The notes beneath the pieces are model-generated. The model had not been told where the DNA came from, did not search any database, and saw nothing but the letters and a program-made list of their open reading frames with translations. Below, one piece after another: positions 1 to 5,278 of a stretch of 5,436 bases of DNA. Position numbers and translations under genes: made by a program. Origin of the DNA: Candidatus Pelagibacterales bacterium (GTDB taxonomy: Bacteria > Pseudomonadota > Alphaproteobacteria > Pelagibacterales > AG-422-B15); the NCBI GenBank assembly GCA_016777745.1, contig JADHQX010000100.1, forward strand, positions 1 to 5,436, in the 5' to 3' direction. Position 1 is the first letter of the stretch; each line of letters starts with the position of its first letter.

Positions 1-43
1 TTGAAGAAATCTCCTTAATTACATATATTGATATTCGAGACAT
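1..43 (-). CDS. lptF: LPS export permease LptF-like, N-terminal fragment (runs off left edge)
   Basis: An ATG at 43-41 on the minus strand opens a frame of 14 codons, MSRISIYVIKEISS, that runs off the window. This resembles the start of LptF/LptG-family permeases, where a short R-x-x-x-Y-(V/I)-(L/I)-(R/K)-E stretch precedes the first membrane helix. LptF is an inner-membrane subunit of the LptBFG transporter, which extracts lipopolysaccharide for delivery to the outer membrane. Context supports the call: lptF is commonly found divergent from pepA in proteobacteria. No good Shine-Dalgarno site precedes the ATG (only a weak GAGAA), but a perfect extended -10 element lies 11 bases upstream. With so few residues the call rests largely on synteny. 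LptG or another membrane protein is possible. Confidence 0.6.
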   Translation of the reverse strand, partial: MSRISIYVIKEISS

Positions 44-67
44 ATTATTTCTCAATTATATCAATAT
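25..67. repeat. 10-bp perfect inverted repeat in the lptF/pepA divergent region
   Basis: ATATTGATAT at 25-34 is the exact reverse complement of ATATCAATAT at 58-67. A weaker inner match follows (GAGA 37-40 with TCTC 50-53). Arm centres are 33 bases apart, about three helical turns, and the dyad sits between the two divergent start codons. It could be an operator. However, the right arm overlaps the lptF extended -10, so the symmetry may only reflect two promoter-like TTGATAT elements facing opposite ways in AT-rich DNA. Confidence 0.4.
55..63 (-). promoter_or_regulatory. Extended -10 promoter for the lptF-like gene
   Basis: Read on the minus strand these nine bases are TGATATAAT, an exact match to the extended -10 consensus TGnTATAAT. 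With the usual spacing, transcription would start near base 48, leaving a leader of only about 5 bases before the ATG at 43. No convincing -35 hexamer is seen at 16-18 bases upstream, as often holds for extended -10 promoters. The match is direct; promoter activity is inferred. Confidence 0.5.
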
Positions 68-73
68 TTTGTC

Positions 74-79
74 AAAGGT
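74..79 (+). promoter_or_regulatory. Shine-Dalgarno site that fixes the pepA start
   Basis: AAAGGT lies 10 bases before the ATG at 90. It sits inside the frame extension that begins at a TTG at 69, so it supports the ATG as the true start. A possible -10 (TATATC, 57-62) would give a leader of about 20 bases, but no good -35 is seen with it. Confidence 0.5.
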
Positions 80-89
80 ACATAATACA

Positions 90-1592
90 ATGGATTTTCA
101 GTTTAAATCATTAATTACAGAAAAAGATCATGTTGGAGTAGTTTTTTGCGATTCTAAAAATAGACTACTTGGTCATGCTAAAAAACTAGATCAAATATCA
201 AAAAAAAGCATTTCTACTGTAGTCAATAACGATGCCTCGTTTCAAAAAAGGAAGTCAAAAACTTTTGATTATGCCATAGTTCACACACCGGCTAATCTAA
301 AATTATCTAAGATATACGTATTTAGACTAGGTGATTACTCTAAGTTTTCTGTTCGTGATTTCCAAATTCTTGGTGGCCATTTATATGCATTAATTTCTTT
401 TTACCAGGAAGATAAAGTTGGTATTTATCCTGATGGAATCTTATCAAAAAATATAAATGCTATTAATAGCTGTTCAGAGATGATGCTTGGCTCCTTGTTG
501 GCCTCGTATAAATTTGATAAATACAAAACTGTTAATAAAAAAGAAACAAAATCTTTAAAAATAAAAATTTACTCTTCTAATTATTCAAGAATTGAAAAAA
601 ATTATCCTAACGTAGTAGCGGTTGCTGAAGGGGTAACTATGACTAGGAATCTTGTTACTGAGCCCCCAAATGTTATGACACCACCAGAGATAGCTAAGAA
701 TGCTGCTTCGCTAGAAAAATATGGCGTTGAAATAAAAATTCTTGGTGAAAAAGAAATGACTAAACTTGGTATGGGTTCATTACTCAGTGTTGGTAGAGGT
801 AGTGAGTACGAGTCAAAGTTAGCAATCATGAAATGGACAGGTCATAAAAATAAGAAAAAGAAACCAATCGCATTTGTAGGCAAGGGTGTTTCTTTTGATA
901 CTGGTGGTGTATCACTTAAGCCAGCAAATGGTATGCAGGAAATGAAATATGATATGGGTGGTTCAGGTGTTGTTGTAGGTCTAATGAAAGCTTTAGCTTT
1001 AAGAAAAGCAAAAGTTAACGCTATAGGTGTTGTTGGTTTAGTTGAAAATCACATTGGAAATATGGCTACACGACCTAGTGACGTTGTCACATCATATTCA
1101 GGGCAAACAATTGAAGTGCTTAATACGGATGCAGAAGGTCGCTTAGTTCTTGCTGATGCATTATGGTATACTCAAGAACAGTATAAGCCTGAATTTATGG
1201 TGAATTTAGCCACTTTAACAGGTGCAATTGTTGTTGCGCTTGGAAATGAATACGCAGGTTTATTTTCTAATAATGATAAATTAAGCAAGCAATTAGAAGA
1301 GGCGGGTAAAATTGAAGATGAAAAGCTTTGGAGGTTTCCACTTCATGATAATTTTGATAAAATGATAAATTCTCCAATTGCAGATATGCAAAATATTGGT
1401 ACTGGTCATCCTGGCTCCATTACTGCCGCTCAATTTTTACAACGATTTGTAAATAAGACACCTTGGGCACACTTAGATATAGCGGGTACAACTTGGACAA
1501 AATCTCTATTACCAACTTCTCCAAAAGGCTCTACAGCATTTGGTGTAAAACTGCTTAATAGATTTGTTAACAAATATTATGAAGGAAAATAG
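90..1592 (+). CDS. pepA: Leucyl aminopeptidase PepA (peptidase family M17)
   Basis: This is a cytosolic metallo-aminopeptidase that removes N-terminal residues, preferring leucine, from peptides during protein turnover. From the ATG at 90 the protein is 500 residues, close to E. coli PepA (503). It begins MDFQFKS, matching the E. coli start MEFSVKS. The frame stays open to a TTG at 69 (7 extra residues), but that start would leave the Shine-Dalgarno site inside the gene and is less likely. Residues 1 to about 155 form the variable M17 N-terminal domain, and the catalytic domain follows. The two-metal site and active residues are all present, numbered from the ATG: K265 and D270 in [11 protein letters not shown]277, D288, and D347, E349 and R351 in [16 protein letters not shown] is at 459-467. 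In E. coli PepA also binds DNA (Xer recombination, carAB control); whether this divergent N-terminal domain does so cannot be read from sequence. ndk follows after 2 bases, in the same operon. Confidence 0.96.
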   Translation: MDFQFKSLITEKDHVGVVFCDSKNRLLGHAKKLDQISKKSISTVVNNDASFQKRKSKTFDYAIVHTPANLKLSKIYVFRLGDYSKFSVRDFQILGGHLYALISFYQEDKVGIYPDGILSKNINAINSCSEMMLGSLLASYKFDKYKTVNKKETKSLKIKIYSSNYSRIEKNYPNVVAVAEGVTMTRNLVTEPPNVMTPPEIAKNAASLEKYGVEIKILGEKEMTKLGMGSLLSVGRGSEYESKLAIMKWTGHKNKKKKPIAFVGKGVSFDTGGVSLKPANGMQEMKYDMGGSGVVVGLMKALALRKAKVNAIGVVGLVENHIGNMATRPSDVVTSYSGQTIEVLNTDAEGRLVLADALWYTQEQYKPEFMVNLATLTGAIVVALGNEYAGLFSNNDKLSKQLEEAGKIEDEKLWRFPLHDNFDKMINSPIADMQNIGTGHPGSITAAQFLQRFVNKTPWAHLDIAGTTWTKSLLPTSPKGSTAFGVKLLNRFVNKYYEGK

Positions 1593-1594
1593 CT

Positions 1595-2017
1595 ATGACA
1601 ATTGAAAGAACATTCTCAATGATAAAGCCTGATGCAACTGATAGAAATCTTGTTGGAACAATTACAGCAATGATTGAAAGCTCTGGCTTAAGAGTAATAG
1701 CCTCTAAAAGAATAAGAATGACACAAGAAAAAGCAGCTGAATTTTATGGTGTACACTCTGAAAGACCTTTTTTTCAAAGCTTATGTGATTTTATGTGTTC
1801 TGGTCCAATTATAGTTCAGGTACTAGAAGGTGAAAATGCTGTTAAAAAGAATAGAGAAATTATGGGCGCTACTAATCCAGAAGATGCTGACGAAGGTACT
1901 ATAAGAAAAATCCACGCAGTTTCTCTTGAAAAAAACTCTGTTCATGGTTCCGATAGTTTAGAAAACGCTGTAATTGAAATTGCTCATTTTTTTAATGACC
2001 ATGAAATACACCCTTAA
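1595..2017 (+). CDS. ndk: Nucleoside diphosphate kinase
   Basis: Ndk transfers the gamma-phosphate of ATP to (d)NDPs through a phosphohistidine intermediate, balancing the cytosolic nucleoside triphosphate pools. At 140 residues it is full length (E. coli 143). Visible family residues are K11 in the IKP motif, Y51, R87 in [11 protein letters not shown]104 in GTIR, N114, and the catalytic H117 in the signature NSVHGSD. The start is firm: ERTFSMIKP directly follows the N-terminus, and AAGGA at 1582-1586 sits 8 bases upstream of the ATG, inside the last codons of pepA. The 2-base gap implies co-transcription with pepA. In many alphaproteobacteria holC (DNA polymerase III chi) lies between pepA and ndk; it is absent here. 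The stop codon TAA (2015-2017) directly abuts the stop of the convergent purN, with no separate terminator visible. Confidence 0.97.
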   Translation: MTIERTFSMIKPDATDRNLVGTITAMIESSGLRVIASKRIRMTQEKAAEFYGVHSERPFFQSLCDFMCSGPIIVQVLEGENAVKKNREIMGATNPEDADEGTIRKIHAVSLEKNSVHGSDSLENAVIEIAHFFNDHEIHP

Positions 2018-2584
2018 TTAACTTAATAGTCCCCTAATTACTTTGGGGTAGAGTTTGTGTTCAAGTTCCAATACTTTTTGCTTTAATGTATCGGCAGTGT
2101 CATCCGAAGTAATAATTACTTTTTGTTGGGCTATTATCTCACCATCATCCATCCTATCATTTACATGATGGACTGTACAGCCTCCATACTTATCCCCTGA
2201 AATAATTGCTTTTTCATGTGTATTAAGACCCTTATGCTTAGGCAGTAGAGATGGATGTATATTTATTATTTTTCCCTTAAATTTATTAACAAAATCTTTT
2301 GAAAGAATTATCATAAAGCCTGCTAAACATATTAAGCTTGGATTATGTTGAGTAATTTTTTCAACCAAATCATCTTCAAATTTTTTTTTGCTGTCATAGG
2401 AGCTTTTTTCAATAATTATATTATCAATACTATTATCCTTAGCTATATTTAAACCTTGAGCTTTACTGTTATCAGAAATTACTAACGATATATTTGCTGG
2501 ATAGCCTGTTACTTTTGTAGCATTTATTATTGATTTTAAATTGGACCCACGACCAGAAATGAGAACTACTATATTTTTTTTCAT
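2018..2584 (-). CDS. purN: Phosphoribosylglycinamide formyltransferase (GAR transformylase, PurN)
   Basis: PurN performs the third step of de novo purine synthesis, moving a formyl group from 10-formyltetrahydrofolate to GAR to give FGAR. The protein is 188 residues, shorter than E. coli PurN (212) because it stops soon after the LYPKVIRGLLS helix. Motifs seen are the GAR phosphate loop G-R-G-S-N-L (11-16), LAGFM (87-91), and the catalytic triad N108 and H110 (INIHPSLLP) with D146 (MDDGEI), preceded by GCTVHHVND. The start is firm: MKKNIVVLISGRGSN aligns with the family. It overlaps the purM stop as ATGA, suggesting translational coupling; a possible AGGA (2599-2596) is somewhat distant at 11 bases. 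An A9 run encodes K66-K68 and an A8 run follows the start codon, both slippage-prone. The formate-dependent PurT is unrelated and is excluded by these motifs. Confidence 0.96.
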   Translation of the reverse strand: MKKNIVVLISGRGSNLKSIINATKVTGYPANISLVISDNSKAQGLNIAKDNSIDNIIIEKSSYDSKKKFEDDLVEKITQHNPSLICLAGFMIILSKDFVNKFKGKIINIHPSLLPKHKGLNTHEKAIISGDKYGGCTVHHVNDRMDDGEIIAQQKVIITSDDTADTLKQKVLELEHKLYPKVIRGLLS

Positions 2585-3630
2585 TTATTCAGTTTTCCTG
2601 ATAAAATTATTGACTTATCAGAAGCACTCCTTTTAAGAGCAATATTTCCCAGCATAGATGATTTAAATTTATGTCTATCTATTATTTTTTCAATTTTTTT
2701 AATATCTTTTTTGTTTGCGATTAAAGTCATGCCATAACCAGCATTAAATGTTTTTAATAGTTCAGTTTGCTTTATGCCACATGAAAGCAACCATTTATAT
2801 AAGTTACTCAGTTCCCAATTATTTAAATTTATTTGTGCTTGGAATTTTCTATCCAGTACTCTCGGTAAATTTTCTATTACACCTCCACCAGTAATATGAG
2901 CACAAGATTTAATTAAGTTTTTTTTATATAATTCTAAAATTAAATTTACATAAATTAAAGTTGGTTCTAAAAGATATTTTCCAATAGTTTTCTTTTTATC
3001 AAAATTAAAGTATTTTTTTAAAGACATATTTTTATCTTTAATTATTTTTCTTACTAATGAGTAGCCGTTTGAATGTAAACCAGATGACTTTATACCAATA
3101 ATGACGTCATCTTTTTTAATTTTATTTTTAACCTGCTTTCCATCTAAAAGACCAACACTAAATCCAGCAATATCGTATTTTCCTTGTGAATAAAACCCTG
3201 GCATTTCTGCTGTCTCTCCACCAAGCAATTGACATTCAGCTTGATTACAGCCTTCTAGAATACCCTTAATAACGTCCGTACTTTTCTTGATATCTAGTTT
3301 TCCAGTAGCAATATAATCCAGAAAGAAAAGAGGTTTAGCTCCAGTAACTACAATATCATTAACGCACATAGCAACTAGATCAATTCCAATAGTCTTATGA
3401 TTATTGATGTCATTTGCTATTTCTAACTTTGTCCCAACACCATCAGTTGCGGCAACTAGATAAGGGTTTTCTTTAATATTGTTAAGTTTGAAAAAACCAG
3501 CAAAACCCCCTATAACAGAAGCCTTAGATGATTTTGTTTTATCGTTTTTAATTGTTTTTTTGATGTTTTCAATGAATTTGTTACCTTTATCTATATCAAC
3601 ACCAGATTTGCTATAAGTATATTTAGACAT
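2581..3630 (-). CDS. purM: Phosphoribosylformylglycinamidine cyclo-ligase (AIR synthetase, PurM)
   Basis: PurM uses ATP to close the imidazole ring, converting FGAM to AIR, the fifth step of purine synthesis. At 349 residues it matches the usual length (E. coli 345). Conserved blocks appear in order: YSKSGVDIDKGN (6-17), GGFAGFF (41-47), DGVGTK (63-68), GIDLVAMCVND (82-92), FFLDYIATGKL (102-112), GGETAEMPGFY (137-147), SSGLHSNGYSLVRK (182-195), AHITGGGVIENLPRVL (244-259) and FNAGYGM (295-301). No key block is missing. The protein is rich in lysine and isoleucine, as expected from the base composition. It heads a purM-purN operon, joined by a 4-base ATGA overlap. No Shine-Dalgarno site precedes the ATG. 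A promoter-like pair (TTGTAA, 17 bases, TATAAA) places the predicted transcript start on the A of the start codon, so the mRNA may be leaderless. The start overlaps head to head with a possible start of the divergent DUF2066 gene. Confidence 0.97.
   Translation of the reverse strand: MSKYTYSKSGVDIDKGNKFIENIKKTIKNDKTKSSKASVIGGFAGFFKLNNIKENPYLVAATDGVGTKLEIANDINNHKTIGIDLVAMCVNDIVVTGAKPLFFLDYIATGKLDIKKSTDVIKGILEGCNQAECQLLGGETAEMPGFYSQGKYDIAGFSVGLLDGKQVKNKIKKDDVIIGIKSSGLHSNGYSLVRKIIKDKNMSLKKYFNFDKKKTIGKYLLEPTLIYVNLILELYKKNLIKSCAHITGGGVIENLPRVLDRKFQAQINLNNWELSNLYKWLLSCGIKQTELLKTFNAGYGMTLIANKKDIKKIEKIIDRHKFKSSMLGNIALKRSASDKSIILSGKLNK
3609..3617 (+). promoter_or_regulatory. Possible extended -10 promoter of the DUF2066-CDP-alcohol PT-hdaA operon
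   Basis: TGCTATAAG matches the extended -10 consensus TGnTATAAT at all but the last position. Transcription would start near 3624, giving about 5 leader bases to the ATG at 3629 or about 41 to the ATG at 3665. It lies inside the 5' end of purM. No clear -35 is seen. It is the best candidate found by eye for this operon, but weak. Confidence 0.3.
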
Positions 3631-4732
3631 GATGATTTTATATAAGAGCTTTAAAAGATTTACAATGAGTCAGCTGATTATAATATGTATGACTGCATAT
3701 TGCATATTCTTTTTTTCAGTAAATTATGCATTAAGTACCTCGAGATACATTATTGAAGATGTTCTTATTCAGATTGATAGTAGTAACACAGCTAGTATTA
3801 GGAATAATGCAATATCAAGCGCTCAATTGGCTGCTTATAAAAGAATGATAATGCCAATTATACATCCAGATGATTATAATAAAATATTTCCAATCGATAG
3901 TGTTGTATTAGCTTCATTAGTCAGTGGAGTTGAATTAAAAGAAGAATTGATATTAAAAAATAGATATAAGGCAAATTTTACTATCAATTTTAACCCATTA
4001 AAAGTTCGAGAATACTTTGAGAAAAATAAAGTCGTATACTCATTAACTGAATCAAAGCCAATTTCTTTGGTGCCAGTAATTTACTCTAATAATAATCAAG
4101 TTAATATTGAAGATATGTGGAATGAAGCATGGAATAAAAATAATATAAACAAAGATATATTTAATCTTAATATTATTAAAAGACTTAGTCTTAATAATCC
4201 AATGCTCTCAATGGAAGAGTTTTTAGCGTTAGATTTAAGTGATGAACCAATAATTAGAAATGTAAATAACAATATTTTTATTTGGGCAAATTATTCTATC
4301 GATAAAAAAGATTTAAAAAATATAGATGTAATTATTAAAAATATTTTTAATCAAAAAATTATAACTATTACTAAAAATTATAAGTCATTATCAAATGAGT
4401 CTGATTTAGACTTGATTAACAGATCAGTAAAAAATCTTAATCAAGAACTATTTAATGCTTGGGTAAAGTCTACCTCTTCTCTAGATTCGACAATGCTGTA
4501 TAAAATTAGATTTACAGATAATCAATTAAAGACCTGGCATATTATAGAAGAAAAATTATTAAAAATAGAATCTATTAAAAATGTTAGTATTGATTCTTAT
4601 AAAATAGGAGACTTAAAGGGAACAATTTATTTTTCTGGTGACTTGGACAAATTAAATTTAATCTTACTTGAGCATGATATTGCCATGACTTATTTAGGTG
4701 ATTATTCTGATATTTCATTAATAGATAAATGA
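3629..4732 (+). CDS. DUF2066 family exported protein of unknown function
   Basis: This belongs to the uncharacterised DUF2066 family, recognised from two blocks. An N-terminal block (residues 39-150, from the 3629 start) has the alanine-rich helix ending AAYKRM, an R-Y-x-A-x-F-x-I-x-FNP-x-x-VR stretch (112-127) and S-x-P-I-x-L-V-P-V (142-150), followed by W164 and W168. A C-terminal domain (303-366) has W303, I-x-x-V-x-I near 316-321 and a FSGDLDKL repeat-like strand. A signal peptide is visible: basic K6, K9, R10, then a hydrophobic stretch 16-31 and an A-L-S cleavage site near 34-36, so the protein is probably periplasmic or envelope-associated. The start is uncertain: ATG at 3629 or 3632 supplies the basic n-region, whereas ATG 3665 avoids overlap with purM but gives an uncharged N-terminus. 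No start has a strong Shine-Dalgarno site. It overlaps the next gene by ATGA. The family is typically found beside purM in alphaproteobacteria; its function is unknown. Confidence 0.85.
   Translation: MMILYKSFKRFTMSQLIIICMTAYCIFFFSVNYALSTSRYIIEDVLIQIDSSNTASIRNNAISSAQLAAYKRMIMPIIHPDDYNKIFPIDSVVLASLVSGVELKEELILKNRYKANFTINFNPLKVREYFEKNKVVYSLTESKPISLVPVIYSNNNQVNIEDMWNEAWNKNNINKDIFNLNIIKRLSLNNPMLSMEEFLALDLSDEPIIRNVNNNIFIWANYSIDKKDLKNIDVIIKNIFNQKIITITKNYKSLSNESDLDLINRSVKNLNQELFNAWVKSTSSLDSTMLYKIRFTDNQLKTWHIIEEKLLKIESIKNVSIDSYKIGDLKGTIYFSGDLDKLNLILLEHDIAMTYLGDYSDISLIDK
3637..3665 (-). promoter_or_regulatory. Predicted sigma-70-type promoter of purM-purN
   Basis: On the minus strand TTGTAA (3665-3660) and TATAAA (3642-3637) are separated by exactly 17 bases. 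The expected start of transcription, 7 bases past the -10, is base 3630, the first base of the purM ATG. If the divergent DUF2066 gene starts at 3629, this promoter lies within its first codons. The match is good but unremarkable in AT-rich DNA; its placement in the only available space adds weight. Confidence 0.5.
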
Positions 4733-5277
4733 AATACTTACCAAATATTTTATCTCTTATAAGAATTATATCAGTCCCATTGATATTATGGTTATTAATT
4801 CAAGATTTATTAATTATATCAGCAATTATAATAACTGCTGTTGGATTAACAGACTTCTTTGATGGCTACCTGGCTAGAAAATATAACTCTGAATCCTTAG
4901 TGGGATTTTATTTAGATGCTATAGCAGATAAAACCTTGGTTATTACAATTTATTTAATCTTGGGTATTAAGTTGTTATTGCCAATATATTTAATAATCAT
5001 AATTGTATTTAGAGAAGCTCTTATAACTGGAGCTTATTTATTTAAGTTAGTTCTTAATCTAAAATTTGACTTAAAACCAATATTGATAAGTAAAATTAAT
5101 ACTTTTTTACAAATAACCTTAATTGTATTTATTTGCCTTTTATCAATTAATCAAATCAATCAATTTAGGGAAGTTATGTTTATAAGAAATTTTTTGATAA
5201 CTCTTGTTACTATGACAACTATTGTTTCATCATTAATATATATTATTATGTGGCTTAAAGCAGTAGGGAATGAATAA
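4729..5277 (+). CDS. CDP-alcohol phosphatidyltransferase, cardiolipin-synthase-like or PgsA-like
   Basis: This is an integral membrane enzyme of 182 residues that transfers a phosphatidyl group from CDP-diacylglycerol to an alcohol. The family signature is complete: D42-x2-D45-G46-x2-A49-R50-x8-G59-x3-D63-x3-D67, with D67 as the expected catalytic base. About six hydrophobic segments are visible (roughly 8-28, 30-44, 69-82, 84-106, 122-141, 152-176). The likely acceptor is glycerol-3-phosphate (PgsA) or phosphatidylglycerol (cardiolipin synthase). Past the signature, R95-E96 and the L115-K116-P117-x3-S121-K122-x-N124-T125-x2-Q128 stretch resemble eukaryotic CRLS1 cardiolipin synthase more than E. 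coli PgsA, judged from memory. Residues 63-68 read DAIADK where DPxADK is usual. The start is set by the ATGA overlap with the DUF2066 gene and by MKYLPNILSLIRI, the typical family N-terminus. No Shine-Dalgarno site is seen, so coupled translation is likely. hdaA follows after 1 base. The substrate cannot be settled from sequence alone. Confidence 0.88.
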   Translation: MKYLPNILSLIRIISVPLILWLLIQDLLIISAIIITAVGLTDFFDGYLARKYNSESLVGFYLDAIADKTLVITIYLILGIKLLLPIYLIIIIVFREALITGAYLFKLVLNLKFDLKPILISKINTFLQITLIVFICLLSINQINQFREVMFIRNFLITLVTMTTIVSSLIYIIMWLKAVGNE

Positions 5278-5278
5278 T

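Noticed and set aside
69..89. TTG start giving pepA seven extra N-terminal residues
   Set aside because: The ATG at 90 has AAAGG 11 bases upstream and begins MDFQFKS, aligning with E. coli PepA MEFSVKS. The extension would contain the Shine-Dalgarno site.
602..829. A 75-codon open frame on the minus strand
   Set aside because: It lies wholly inside pepA, opposite its conserved catalytic region, has no recognisable domain and looks like a shadow of the real gene.
2031..2048. Possible terminator hairpin CCCC...GGGG near the ndk/purN junction
   Set aside because: Only 4 base pairs with a 10-base loop, no U-tract on either strand, and it lies inside the last codons of purN.
2188..2199. DnaA-box-like TTATCCCCT
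   Set aside because: It is a single site that differs from TTATCCACA at two or more positions, and it encodes part of the PurN GDKYGG segment. No cluster of boxes suggests an origin.
3665..4732. Shorter DUF2066 form starting at the ATG at 3665
   Set aside because: Not excluded, but less favoured: it removes the basic residues K6, K9 and R10 that normally precede the hydrophobic core of a signal peptide, and it has no better ribosome binding site.
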